Source: an uncultured Campylobacter sp. | GTDB lineage: Bacteria; Campylobacterota; Campylobacteria; Campylobacterales; Campylobacteraceae | Assembly (NCBI RefSeq): GCF_938015785.1 | Contig: NZ_CALLWC010000049.1 | Span: forward strand, 1 to 32,856 | Reading direction: 5' to 3' | DNA: 32,856 bases | Shown: one piece after another, positions 16,507-25,467 of the stretch | Numbering within the stretch: the stretch's first letter is position 1 | How the letters are laid out: each line of letters begins with the position of its first letter | Notes under the pieces: model-generated | Database searches by the model: none | What the model saw: only the letters and a program-made list of their open reading frames with translations | Told to the model about the DNA's origin: nothing | Translations under genes and position numbers: made by a program

Positions 16507-18180
16507 ATGAGAAGCGACATCATCAAAAAAGGCTATACGCGTGCGCCGCACAGAAGCCTGCTAAGAGCGACCGGGCTAAAAGACGAGGACTTTGAAAAAC
16601 CCTTCATCGGCGTGGCAAACAGCTTCATCGAGATCATCCCGGGGCACTTTTTTCTCAACAAATACTCCGAAATTTTAAAAAACGAGATCCGCAAAAACGG
16701 CTGCGTGCCCTTTGAGTTTAACTGCATCGGTGTGGACGACGGCATCGCGATGGGGCACAGCGGGATGCTATATAGCTTGCCTAGCCGCGAGCTGATCGCA
16801 AACTCCATAGAAACGGTGATGAACGCGCACGCGCTAGACGCGCTCGTGTGCATGCCAAACTGCGATAAAATCGTACCAGGCATGCTTATGGGCGCGCTTC
16901 GCGTGAACGTGCCTACGGTTTTTGTTAGCGGCGGCCCGATGAAAAAGGGCTACACCAAAAAAGGCGAGCCGATCGACCTATCTACGGCGTTTGAGGCGGT
17001 GGGTAAATTTGAAACCAAAGAGATCAGCGCCGAGGAGCTAAAAGAGATCGAGTGCGCCGCCTGTCCGAGCGGAGGCAGCTGCTCGGGGATGTTTACGGCA
17101 AACTCGATGAATACGCTGTGCGAGGCGATGGGTGTCGCGCTAAAAGGCAACGGCACCGTGCCTGCGCTTACGCCTGAGCGCGAAGAGCTTATCAGGCAGG
17201 CTGGACGCCGCATCTGCGAGATAGCGCTAGATGAAAAATACAAAATCCGCAACGTCGTGAACGAAAAATCGATCCAAAACGCCCTAGTCGTCGATATGGC
17301 GATGGGCGGCAGCAGCAACACCGTGCTGCATATCCTGGCTATCGCGCGCGAAGCGGGGGTAAATTTACAGATCGCGGGACTCAACGAGATCAGCCGCAAG
17401 ATCGCGCATATCGCCAAAATTAGCCCTAGCCTGCCAAACGTGCATATGGAGGACATCGACCGCGCGGGCGGCCTAAGCGCCGTGATAAATGAAATTTCAC
17501 GCCGCGACAACGGGCTGCTGGGGCTAGACGCGCTAACGATAAGCGGCGAAAGCCTAGGCGAGCGCGTCGGAGCTAGCGCCATAAAAGACGAATCTGTTAT
17601 CCGTAAGGTCGAAAACGCCTACTCGCAGGTCGGCGGGCTGGCGGTTTTGTTTGGAAATTTAGCCGAGCAGGGCTGCGTCATCAAGACCGCGGGCATCATC
17701 GGCGAGCGCAAATTTAGCGGCAAGGCGGTCTGCTTTAACAGCCAAGACGAGGCGATAGAGGGCATCTCAAGCGGCAAGGTAAACAAAGGCGACGTGGTCG
17801 TCATCCGCTACGAAGGGCCGCGCGGAGGCCCGGGCATGCAGGAGATGCTAAGCCCAACGAGCCTAATCATGGGGCGAGGGCTAGGTGCTGACGTCGCTCT
17901 CATCACGGACGGCAGATTTAGCGGCGCGACGAGGGGGCTAAGCGTCGGGCACGTGAGCCCCGAAGCTGCCGAGGGCGGTATGATCGGACTGCTGCAAGAC
18001 GGCGACATCATCGACATCGACGTGGATACATACGCGATCAACGTGCGCCTAAGCGAAGAGCAGATCGCCGCGCGCAGGGCGAAATTTAAACCGATTGAAA
18101 AACCGCTGCCGTACCGCTGGCTGCGAATGTACCGCAAGCTGGTAACGAACGCTAGCAACGGAGCGATTTTGGAGGCGTAG
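16507..18180 (+). CDS. ilvD: Dihydroxy-acid dehydratase
   Basis: The 557-residue enzyme dehydrates 2,3-dihydroxy-isovalerate and its methylvalerate homologue in valine, isoleucine and (through ketoisovalerate) leucine and pantothenate synthesis. Fe-S ligand cysteines are in MPNCDKIVPGM (near residue 121) and ACPSGGSCSGMFTANSM (near 190-206). Also visible are SNTVLHILAIA, the RYEGPRGGPGMQEM motif and DGRFSGATRGLSVGHVSPEA near the C-terminus. Length is normal for the family. AAGGA stands seven to eight bases before the ATG. It appears monocistronic: the next gene downstream is an unrelated AT-rich orphan after a 55-base gap. Confidence 0.97.
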   Translation: MRSDIIKKGYTRAPHRSLLRATGLKDEDFEKPFIGVANSFIEIIPGHFFLNKYSEILKNEIRKNGCVPFEFNCIGVDDGIAMGHSGMLYSLPSRELIANSIETVMNAHALDALVCMPNCDKIVPGMLMGALRVNVPTVFVSGGPMKKGYTKKGEPIDLSTAFEAVGKFETKEISAEELKEIECAACPSGGSCSGMFTANSMNTLCEAMGVALKGNGTVPALTPEREELIRQAGRRICEIALDEKYKIRNVVNEKSIQNALVVDMAMGGSSNTVLHILAIAREAGVNLQIAGLNEISRKIAHIAKISPSLPNVHMEDIDRAGGLSAVINEISRRDNGLLGLDALTISGESLGERVGASAIKDESVIRKVENAYSQVGGLAVLFGNLAEQGCVIKTAGIIGERKFSGKAVCFNSQDEAIEGISSGKVNKGDVVVIRYEGPRGGPGMQEMLSPTSLIMGRGLGADVALITDGRFSGATRGLSVGHVSPEAAEGGMIGLLQDGDIIDIDVDTYAINVRLSEEQIAARRAKFKPIEKPLPYRWLRMYRKLVTNASNGAILEA

Positions 18181-18235
18181 AATTTAAAATCGGTAGGTAT
18201 CGTAGTTTTAAAAATTTAAATAAGGAATGATTTTT

Positions 18236-19981
18236 TTGTCTGAGAGAAATTTTACCTATAAGGATTTAGAGCAAGTAGAGACTGAAATAGAAAATATACA
18301 TGAGGCGCTTGCTAATGTCTATAATAATAAGTCATGTATTTGGAAAATTAGTAGAACTCTTGACAAATTAAAAAATTCAAATTTTTCTAGTACGGAAAAA
18401 TATATAATAGCTATATTTAAATCTGAATATGCCAAGCGCATGAATAGAACCGATGAAGCCATCAATTTTCTACAAAAATTTATAAAACAAGATGATTTTA
18501 AAATTTTATCTGATACGACCCGCGGTCTTATTAATGAAATAGAACAATATTTGTTGGTTTTGAAGCAAGATAATATTTACTCAGCCAGTAGAACTGCATT
18601 TAGAACCACTATCATAAGGTATATTAAATCGATTAAAATATTAAAAGAAGAGAAAGAAATTATCGAAAGGTACATAAAAAGTAGAAATATAAAGGAACAA
18701 AAAAATCTGAATTATGAATTTTTTGAAAAAGAGAATGTATTGTATGCTGTTTATAACAATCTTAGCAATATACTTGAAGATGTAAGCATTATGCAATCAT
18801 ATATAAGACATATGAAAAATTCTATGTATTTTAATTTTCTTAATTTGTTTTCTATTGCTACGAGACATACAGTTTTATTATTTTGGATGGTTGTTTTTAT
18901 TGGAGGGGTATTTTGTTTGCCTTACTTTTTTAAAATTGGAATACCACCGCAGATTAATGTTAATGAAATAATTCCGTTATTGCTTTTTATTGGTATTTTA
19001 GGATTAGCGTATGTTGTTACGGTAGGTTTACTTTCTTTTATAGGTAGCTATTTTATTTTTAATGTCAAAACTAATGAAAAATGGATAAATAGATATTTTA
19101 TAATTACACAAATTTACTTATTTGCAATTCTTACTATTCCATTTCTATATGAAATTAAATTTTTTAGTAAATATTTAAATCTTATACTTAATAATTTCGG
19201 CACTATTCTAGTTGTTTATTTTATAGCATCTATATCATATTTTATTTTATCTATGTTTAAAACCGGAAAATTTAAAGATGATGTAAATTTATTTATATTT
19301 TTACATCCTCTTTTTGACTTTCTTCTCATAGTAATAGTTTATTTTGGATATAAAGATATAGTACTACCAGTATTTTTGTGTTTTTTTCTAATTATTCTTG
19401 TTACTAGAATAGCTGCTTTTTCAAAATACTTTGATTATAAAACAGTTTTTTGGCTTTCTTTCTTTATTGGGTTAGGTCCAATTTATCTTTTAAGTCCCGA
19501 TTTTGTAAGAATGATCAAGCTTGCGAACTATAAAGCCAATTTCATAGTAAAAAATGAATTTATCGAAAGCGAGAAATTGGATAAAATCCCGCTATGTTTT
19601 CAAGACTATAATGATACTTGCAAAAATTTAAAATTAAGTGATGATAATAAAACAGCAATAAATAGCCTCATAGTAAAGGTCAAATTTGATGAGCAATATT
19701 TTTTTAAAGCCCAAGTACCAAAAGATGAATTTAATATAACAAAAGAGCGCGTCATACGCTATCAAGATGAAAATTTGACTGATATTTCACAGAAAATGTT
19801 TAAAATTTTTAAAGTAAAAGAATGCAAGTATAACTCTACTGCTTCTTGCTATATCCATAATGACAAGGAGGGTAACATAACCATAAAGCATTATCATAAA
19901 GATATGGAAAATATTATACAAGATGAAAATGGTAAATATTTTATAGAGTTTCCGGTAAGAAAAGAAAATATATTAAATTGA
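18236..19981 (+). CDS. AT-rich orphan membrane protein
   Basis: About 581 residues with no family I recognise. I prefer the TTG at 18236 because AAGGA (18222-18226) is nine bases before it but touches the upstream ATG at 18227 with no spacing. Residues 1-200 are a charged, helical, probably coiled-coil cytoplasmic domain. About seven membrane helices follow between residues 212 and 420 (for example LLFWMVVFIGGVFCLPYFF). A soluble C-terminal domain of about 160 residues includes a CFQDYNDTCKN segment. Base composition is far more AT-rich than ilvD and leuC on either side, and codon use differs, which points to acquisition by transfer. Function unknown. Confidence 0.85.
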   Translation: MSERNFTYKDLEQVETEIENIHEALANVYNNKSCIWKISRTLDKLKNSNFSSTEKYIIAIFKSEYAKRMNRTDEAINFLQKFIKQDDFKILSDTTRGLINEIEQYLLVLKQDNIYSASRTAFRTTIIRYIKSIKILKEEKEIIERYIKSRNIKEQKNLNYEFFEKENVLYAVYNNLSNILEDVSIMQSYIRHMKNSMYFNFLNLFSIATRHTVLLFWMVVFIGGVFCLPYFFKIGIPPQINVNEIIPLLLFIGILGLAYVVTVGLLSFIGSYFIFNVKTNEKWINRYFIITQIYLFAILTIPFLYEIKFFSKYLNLILNNFGTILVVYFIASISYFILSMFKTGKFKDDVNLFIFLHPLFDFLLIVIVYFGYKDIVLPVFLCFFLIILVTRIAAFSKYFDYKTVFWLSFFIGLGPIYLLSPDFVRMIKLANYKANFIVKNEFIESEKLDKIPLCFQDYNDTCKNLKLSDDNKTAINSLIVKVKFDEQYFFKAQVPKDEFNITKERVIRYQDENLTDISQKMFKIFKVKECKYNSTASCYIHNDKEGNITIKHYHKDMENIIQDENGKYFIEFPVRKENILN

Positions 19982-20182
19982 GCGTTATCTTGCCTAAAAC
20001 AAGGTACATTATCCAAATTTATAGTGATTTGGCTACAAAATTTCTGAAATAATCTAACAGCTATCTTAAATGTATGGACGCTTTAAATTTTACGATAAAC
20101 ACAAAATGAGCAGATCCGCAGATTTTTCAAACCGCGCAAAGCGGAGGATTTGTCTTACGCGGCTAAATTTAAATTTTAAAAC

Positions 20183-21448
20183 CTACAAATCCCTCGGATC
20201 GGCGATCTTGCCTGCGACGGCGCTAGCTGCAGCTACGGCTGAGTTTGCCAGATATACTTCGCTCGTTCTATCGCCCATGCGACCGACGAAATTTCGATTA
20301 GTCGTGCTTACGCAGCGCTCGCCCACGCCCAAAATCCCCATATATCCGCCCAGGCACGCGCCGCAGGTCGGGTTGCTCACGACCGCACCCGCTTCGACGA
20401 AAATATCCCACAGTCCCTCTTTTTGCGCGGCCAGAGCGATCTTTTGCGTCGCAGGCGTGATGATGAGGCGGGTTTTGCGCGCGACCTTGCGACCTTTTAA
20501 AATTTGCGCCGCGATCCGTAGATCGGAGAGCCTGCCGTTGGTGCAGCTGCCGATAAAGACCTGATCGACGGCGATGTCATCGCGCACCGCCTCGCGCACG
20601 CTCTTGCCATTGCTAGGCAGAAACGGATACGCAATCACCGGATCAAGCTTGCTCACGTCAATCTCTAAAATTTGCTCATAGTTCGCGCCCTCGTCGGAGT
20701 AGTGGAATTTCGGCTCGGCGCGCAAATTTTTATCCGCCAAAAATTTCTTCGTGATCTCATCGACCGCGACTATGCCACTCTTGCCGCCCGCTTCGATCGC
20801 CATATTGCAAAGCGAAAATCTGCTATCCATATCCAGGTGCTTAAGCGCGTCGCCGCAGAACTCCAGCGCCTTATAGCGCGCGCCGTCCACGCCGATGAGG
20901 CGGATCACTTCTAAAATCAGATCCTTGCCATAGATGTGCGGCGCGGGCTTGCCGTGAAAAATTACTTTGATCGTAGGCGGCACTTTAAACCAATTCTTGC
21001 CCGTTATCATCGCAAAAGCAAGATCGGTGCTGCCCATACCGGTCGCAAAAGCCCCTAGCGCGCCGTGGGTACAGGTGTGACTGTCCGCGCCGATGATGAC
21101 ATCGCCGGGCACTACGAGTCCTTTTTCAGGCATCAGCGCGTGCTCGATACCCATATCCTTTTCGTCGAAATAATTTTTCAAATCGTGCTTATAAGCAAAC
21201 TCGCGTGAAATTTTAGCTTGGTTTGCGCTTAAAATATCCTTTGTGGGGATGTAGTGATCCATCACGATCGCAAAGCCGTCCGGGTTGGCGAGCTTTTTCG
21301 CGCCGCTAAGCTCGAACTGCTTGATCGAAATCGGCGTCGTGATGTCGTTGCCGATGACCATATCGATGGCGCTTTCGATGATTTGTCCTGCAAAAACCGC
21401 CTCGCCCACGTGCTCGCTAAAAATTTTCTCCGTGATCGTTTGCTTCAT
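20183..21448 (-). CDS. leuC: 3-isopropylmalate dehydratase large subunit
   Basis: The 421-residue Fe-S subunit isomerises 2- to 3-isopropylmalate in leucine synthesis together with LeuD, which is not in this window. The three cluster cysteines are visible: GSCTNGR (near residue 302) and NPTCGACLGG (near 362-371). VIGADSHTCTHGALGAF and FATGMGSTDLA are the conserved substrate-binding motifs. It resembles the roughly 420-residue archaeal/epsilonproteobacterial type (LeuC/HacA-like) rather than the longer E. coli form, so homoaconitase activity cannot be excluded from sequence alone, but ilvD nearby favours leucine synthesis. GAAGGAG stands before the ATG. Confidence 0.93.
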   Translation of the reverse strand: MKQTITEKIFSEHVGEAVFAGQIIESAIDMVIGNDITTPISIKQFELSGAKKLANPDGFAIVMDHYIPTKDILSANQAKISREFAYKHDLKNYFDEKDMGIEHALMPEKGLVVPGDVIIGADSHTCTHGALGAFATGMGSTDLAFAMITGKNWFKVPPTIKVIFHGKPAPHIYGKDLILEVIRLIGVDGARYKALEFCGDALKHLDMDSRFSLCNMAIEAGGKSGIVAVDEITKKFLADKNLRAEPKFHYSDEGANYEQILEIDVSKLDPVIAYPFLPSNGKSVREAVRDDIAVDQVFIGSCTNGRLSDLRIAAQILKGRKVARKTRLIITPATQKIALAAQKEGLWDIFVEAGAVVSNPTCGACLGGYMGILGVGERCVSTTNRNFVGRMGDRTSEVYLANSAVAAASAVAGKIADPRDL

Positions 21449-21480
21449 AAAATCTCCTTCGTGTCGGTTAAATTTGCGCG

Positions 21481-21486
21481 ATTTTA
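21481..21486 (-). promoter_or_regulatory. -10 box for leuC
   Basis: The minus strand reads TTTAGCTAAAATCGCG, with TAAAAT 33 bases before the leuC ATG. It lies back to back with the nitroreductase promoter in a 97-base divergent gap. Confidence 0.4.
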
Positions 21487-21518
21487 GCTAAAAAATCATA
21501 AATTTTTGCAATTTTATG

Positions 21519-21524
21519 TATAAT
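21519..21524 (+). promoter_or_regulatory. -10 box for the nitroreductase-NFACT pair
   Basis: TATAAT in the context ATGTATAATTG, 18-21 bases before the start codons and followed at once by AAGGAG (21533-21538). The leader would be very short. Confidence 0.55.
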
Positions 21525-21545
21525 TGAGCCGCAAGGAGCGAGATG

Positions 21546-22070
21546 ATGGAAATTTTAGATATTTTTGCAAACCGCAGAAGCGTAAGAAAATATGCGGATG
21601 CGCTGCTTGAGAACGAGGCGCTGGATAAAATTTTAAAAGCGGGCCTGCTTGCGCCCTCAGGTCGCGCGCTGCGTCCGTGGGAGTTCATCCTCGTGCGCGA
21701 CAAACGGATGCTTGAGCGGCTAAGCGCATGCCGCACAGGCGGAGCAGATATGCTAAAACAGGCCACAACCGCGATCGTAGTGATCGCAGATACGCAGAAG
21801 CAGGACGTCTGGATCGAGGACTGCTCGGTAGCGCTAGGTTACATGCACCTTGCCGCAAGCGCGCTAAATCTCGGCAGCTGTTGGGTGCAGGTAAGGCTGC
21901 GTGCCGCTGCGGACGGACGCAGCAGCGAGGAGTTTTTGCGCGAGGCGCTGGGCTTTCCGCTAAATTTCAAAGTAGAAGCGATACTGGCCCTCGGCGTACC
22001 GCAACAGCGCCCGAGCCCGCACGATCTGCAAAAGCTAAATTTAGCCAAAATCCATAAAGAGAAATTTTAA
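21546..22070 (+). CDS. Nitroreductase-family flavoprotein
   Basis: About 174 residues. Two ATGs are adjacent (21543 and 21546), and the second lies seven bases after AAGGAG and is preferred. The N-terminus IFANRRSVRKYAD carries the conserved FMN-contacting Arg-x-Ser-x-Arg motif. It is followed by GLLAPSGRALRPWEFILV, the nitroreductase active-site loop, and a GSCWVQ segment in the second half. Such proteins are FMN-dependent NAD(P)H oxidoreductases acting on quinones or nitro compounds. The natural substrate is unknown. The gene is five bases upstream of the NFACT gene, so the two probably form one transcript. Confidence 0.9.
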   Translation: MEILDIFANRRSVRKYADALLENEALDKILKAGLLAPSGRALRPWEFILVRDKRMLERLSACRTGGADMLKQATTAIVVIADTQKQDVWIEDCSVALGYMHLAASALNLGSCWVQVRLRAAADGRSSEEFLREALGFPLNFKVEAILALGVPQQRPSPHDLQKLNLAKIHKEKF

Positions 22071-22075
22071 CGCGT

Positions 22076-23404
22076 ATGAAGTACCAAAGCTTAATTCAAA
22101 TTTGCGAGTATCTGCAAAGCAAAAAATTTATCTCGCACATAAAGCGCACGGGCGATAATCTTTTTAAAATTTGCTTCGACGGCGACGAGACGCTGTTTTT
22201 CGACATGGACAAAACGAGCTCCAATATCCACAAAAACGCCGCCTTCGTGGAGAGCAAAACCTACAAGGCACCCTTTGACGTGGTACTCGCCAAGCGCTTT
22301 GTGAAAAGTAAAATTTTAAAGATCGCCGTGCCGCAAAATAATAGAATTTTATCTCTTCGTGCCGAGCTTAGCGCGGGCTATAAAAGGCTCGTCTCGGAGA
22401 TCCATTTCGAATTTACCGGGCGCTTTACGAACGTCATTATCACGGATGAGGCGGGGGTTATTTTGGAGGCGCTGCGCCACTTCGATAACGATTTTAGAAG
22501 CATTCGCGTCGGCAAAAAGCTGATCCCGCTGCCTCCGCGCGAGATAAAAGAGCAAAAGGCGGCGCGCATAGAGGATTTTAGCGCCTTTTTTGAAGCGGAA
22601 TTTAAAAGCTTAAACGAGCGCAAGATCACCTCGCTAAGAAACGTAAAGCTCGCTCGCATCGAGAAAAAAACGGAGGCTTTAAGCCAGAGCCTAAAGGAGC
22701 TTCCAAGCGCGGCCGAGCTTTTGAGACAGGCCGAGCTTTTTAGCCTGCGCGCCGATCTGCTGAAAGAAAATTTATACAAAATCAAAGACTACGAAAGGCA
22801 CATTTCGCTCATTTCGCGCACCGGCGAGCGGGTGGAGTTTGATATACAAGATCCGCCTAAAATCGCGCTCTCGCAGCTGTACGCCGAAGCAAAAAGGCTG
22901 CGAAACAAAAGCGCAAATTTGCATCTGGAGGAGCAAAATCTAAAAAGCAAGCTGGAATTTTACGAAAGCCTGTGCGAGCTGATCCAAAACGCGCAAAGCG
23001 AGCAGGAGCTTGAAATTTTGCTTCCGCGCAAACGTATCGTGCAGGAGCGGCGCAAGGAGGGCGAGGGCGAACAGGACGTGCAGAACTTCTATCTGGGCGA
23101 TTTTAAAATCAGCGTCGGCAAAAACGAGCGCGGTAACATCCGCCTGCTTAAAAACAGCGGCAAGGAGGACTTTTGGTTTCATCTCAAAGACATTCCTAGC
23201 GCGCACGTAATCGTAAAGACGAACAAGCAGAACCTAAGCGAGGAGGCGGTGCAGATGGCCGCTAAAATTTGCGTAAATTTCAGCGTCAAAGAGAGCGGAA
23301 AATATCTCGTCGATTACACCAAGCGCCGAAACGTAAAGATCAACGAAGGCGCCTTCGTAAACTACATAAATTTCAAAACGATCAGCGTTTTAAAGCCGCA
23401 ATAA
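22076..23404 (+). CDS. NFACT-family (RqcH/FbpA-like) ribosome quality control protein
   Basis: The 442-residue protein has the NFACT architecture: an N-terminal NFACT-N domain (about 1-170, including FTGRFTNVIITDEAGVILEAL), a helical coiled-coil middle (about 190-320) and the C-terminal NFACT-R domain with KEDFWFHLKDIPSAHVIV. In other bacteria RqcH binds split 60S-type (50S) particles and adds alanine tails to stalled chains. Older annotation calls the family fibronectin-binding. It is shorter than B. subtilis RqcH (about 570). At the place of the Asp-Arg pair (D97-R98 in B. subtilis, from memory) this protein reads QNNRIL, an Asn-Arg pair. No strong ribosome binding site is seen, so coupling to the upstream gene is likely. 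Confidence 0.9.
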   Translation: MKYQSLIQICEYLQSKKFISHIKRTGDNLFKICFDGDETLFFDMDKTSSNIHKNAAFVESKTYKAPFDVVLAKRFVKSKILKIAVPQNNRILSLRAELSAGYKRLVSEIHFEFTGRFTNVIITDEAGVILEALRHFDNDFRSIRVGKKLIPLPPREIKEQKAARIEDFSAFFEAEFKSLNERKITSLRNVKLARIEKKTEALSQSLKELPSAAELLRQAELFSLRADLLKENLYKIKDYERHISLISRTGERVEFDIQDPPKIALSQLYAEAKRLRNKSANLHLEEQNLKSKLEFYESLCELIQNAQSEQELEILLPRKRIVQERRKEGEGEQDVQNFYLGDFKISVGKNERGNIRLLKNSGKEDFWFHLKDIPSAHVIVKTNKQNLSEEAVQMAAKICVNFSVKESGKYLVDYTKRRNVKINEGAFVNYINFKTISVLKPQ

Positions 23405-23416
23405 GCGAGCTTGATG

Positions 23417-23422
23417 TATAAT
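23417..23422 (+). promoter_or_regulatory. -10 box for cdsA-dxr
   Basis: TATAAT in the context TGATGTATAATTC, 28 bases before the cdsA ATG, with AAGGA at about 23439-23443. It allows cdsA-dxr to be expressed apart from the NFACT gene 45 bases upstream. Confidence 0.55.
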
Positions 23423-23449
23423 TCACAAAACAAATTTTAAGGAAATTTT

Positions 23450-24211
23450 ATGAAGCAAAGAATCATCACGGCAGGAATTTTACTCGCCGTATTTTTAGCT
23501 CTAATTCTAATAAACGCCAGGTGGCTAAATTTCGCCGTATTTGCGCTGATACTTGTATTTGCGTTTTACGAAAGCCTGAAGCTTTGGATGCTGGAGGATG
23601 AGGGCAAGAAGTGGCTGGCACTCGCGCTTGCATTTTTCGCGCTGCTGCCGTTTACGCAGACCGATGAGCCCTTCGTCTCGGCGCTCAAAGTTAGCATCCT
23701 AGCGATCCTATGCGTCGCTTCGATCGTGGCCTTTACCAAGGGCCCTAGCCTAAAGATCGCGCTTCCTTTCATCTACCCCATTACGCCGATCTTTTTGATG
23801 TGGGCAGTTTATGATGATTTGGGGGTCTTTCACTTCGTTTGGCTGATTTTTATCGTCGTTGCAAGCGACAGCGGCGCGTATTTTATCGGCAGAGCTTTCG
23901 GTAAAACTCCGCTAAGCGCTAGCTCGCCGAATAAAACCGTAGAGGGCGTACTGGGCGGTCTTGCGCTTGCGCTCATAGTAAGCTTCCTTTATGCGCGTAT
24001 CTTTACCAATCTGCCGTCGCTTGAAATTTTAAGCAAAACCATCGTGATTGTCATCTTTAGCGTGCTGGGCGATCTTTTTGAAAGCTATCTAAAGCGCGCG
24101 GCGGGTCTTAAAGATAGCGGCGCGCTCTTTCCTGGACACGGCGGGATCTTAGACCGCATCGACGGCTATATGTTCGGCGCGATCGCGATGGCGATAGTCT
24201 ATTCATGGTAG
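23450..24211 (+). CDS. cdsA: Phosphatidate cytidylyltransferase
   Basis: The 253-residue inner-membrane enzyme makes CDP-diacylglycerol from phosphatidate and CTP, the branch point of phospholipid synthesis. About seven membrane helices are predicted. The family signature is clear near the C-terminus: KDSGALFPGHGGILDRIDG (about residues 221-239), preceded by SDSGAYFIGRAFGKTPLS and SPNKTVEG. Length is normal. The stop overlaps the dxr start by seven bases (ATGGTAG), so the two are translationally coupled. The CTP it uses is the product of PyrG encoded elsewhere in this window. Confidence 0.96.
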   Translation: MKQRIITAGILLAVFLALILINARWLNFAVFALILVFAFYESLKLWMLEDEGKKWLALALAFFALLPFTQTDEPFVSALKVSILAILCVASIVAFTKGPSLKIALPFIYPITPIFLMWAVYDDLGVFHFVWLIFIVVASDSGAYFIGRAFGKTPLSASSPNKTVEGVLGGLALALIVSFLYARIFTNLPSLEILSKTIVIVIFSVLGDLFESYLKRAAGLKDSGALFPGHGGILDRIDGYMFGAIAMAIVYSW

Positions 24212-25290
24212 TTTTAGGCTCTACGGGCTCTATCGGCACAAACACTCTAGACGTAGCCGCGCGCAGCGGCAGTATGATCGAAGCACTTAGCTGCGGGCGT
24301 AATATTAAGCTTCTGAACGAACAGATCGCAAAATTTCACCCAAAGCTCGTCTGTATCGCGGATGCGCAGCAGAAAAGCGAAGTAGATCACGAGCGCGTAT
24401 TTTGCGGCGCGGATGGAATTTTGCAGATGCTTGCGGAGTGCAAAAGCACGACCGTGGTAAACGCTCTCGTAGGCTTTGCGGGCATGATGCCCAGCCTAAA
24501 AACCCAAGAGCTCGGCAAAAGGCTCTGTCTAGCCAACAAAGAAAGCCTGGTCGTCGGCGGGAAATTTCTGCAAATGGATAAAATTTACCCGATCGACAGC
24601 GAGCATTTTGGACTGAAATTTTTGCTTAGCAATGCCAAAATCCCCGTTTCGCGCCTAATCATCACGGCTAGCGGCGGCGCGTTTTACGACGTGCCGCTAA
24701 CGCAGCTCGGTTCGCTTACTCCGCAAAACGCCCTCAAGCACCCCAACTGGAAGATGGGCGCGAAGATCACGATCGACAGCGCCACGATGGCGAATAAGCT
24801 CTTTGAGGTGATCGAGGCGTTTTGGCTCTACGGCATGCGCGAGATCGATGCACTTATCGAGCGCACCTCGCAGATCCACGCGCTGGTCGAATTCGCAGAC
24901 GGCTCTACGACGGCGCATATTAGCAGAGCCGATATGCGCCTAGCCATCGCGCACGCGATGTTTAGTGGCGACGTACGGGAGCAGATCACTGCACCCGTGG
25001 ATCTGTGCGCCCTGCGACCGATAGAATTTAAACCGATCGACGAGATGAAATTTCAAATTTTTACCCTCAAAGACGCGCTGTTAGCAAACCCCGATCTCGG
25101 CGTCGTCATCAATGCCGCAAACGAAGCGGGCGTAAATGCGTTTTTGCAGCAGCAGTGCCGCTTCACCGACATTGCGCGCGTGGTGCTAAAGTGCGCGGAG
25201 AAATTTAACTCGCCTAGCGTAACGGACGCGGAAGCGCTTGTAGCGGTGGATGCGAGCGTGCGAGCGTATGCAAACGAACTGCTGAAATAA
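24205..25290 (+). CDS. dxr: 1-deoxy-D-xylulose 5-phosphate reductoisomerase
   Basis: The 361-residue enzyme converts DXP to MEP, the second step of the non-mevalonate isoprenoid pathway, using NADPH. The N-terminus MVVLGSTGSIGTNTLDV is the nucleotide-binding loop. LANKESLVVGG and PIDSEHFGL give the metal- and substrate-binding residues, followed by ITASGGAF and HPNWKMGAKITIDSATMANK, all intact. It is a little shorter than E. coli Dxr (398), typical for epsilonproteobacteria. The start lies within the cdsA stop region. The 177 bases after the stop hold a perfect 12-base palindrome (CGGCATATGCCG, 25390-25401) but no gene. Confidence 0.97.
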   Translation: MVVLGSTGSIGTNTLDVAARSGSMIEALSCGRNIKLLNEQIAKFHPKLVCIADAQQKSEVDHERVFCGADGILQMLAECKSTTVVNALVGFAGMMPSLKTQELGKRLCLANKESLVVGGKFLQMDKIYPIDSEHFGLKFLLSNAKIPVSRLIITASGGAFYDVPLTQLGSLTPQNALKHPNWKMGAKITIDSATMANKLFEVIEAFWLYGMREIDALIERTSQIHALVEFADGSTTAHISRADMRLAIAHAMFSGDVREQITAPVDLCALRPIEFKPIDEMKFQIFTLKDALLANPDLGVVINAANEAGVNAFLQQQCRFTDIARVVLKCAEKFNSPSVTDAEALVAVDASVRAYANELLK

Positions 25291-25467
25291 GTTTTTTTAA
25301 TCACGGAATTTATGCTGCAATTTGAGCTTGGCGGCAAATTTCACTGCGCGCGGCTCGCGCAAGGAGCCGTAAAATTTGCGACATCCAAGCGGCATATGCC
25401 GTATCGGGCGCAGATTTACGCTGTGCCGCAAGGTTGCGCCATTAAATTTAATAATTAGAGGTTGGGC

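Noticed and set aside
20070..20564. Long plus-strand open frame opposite the end of leuC
   Set aside because: It lies mostly antisense to the conserved C-terminal part of leuC, and its translation has no recognisable features.
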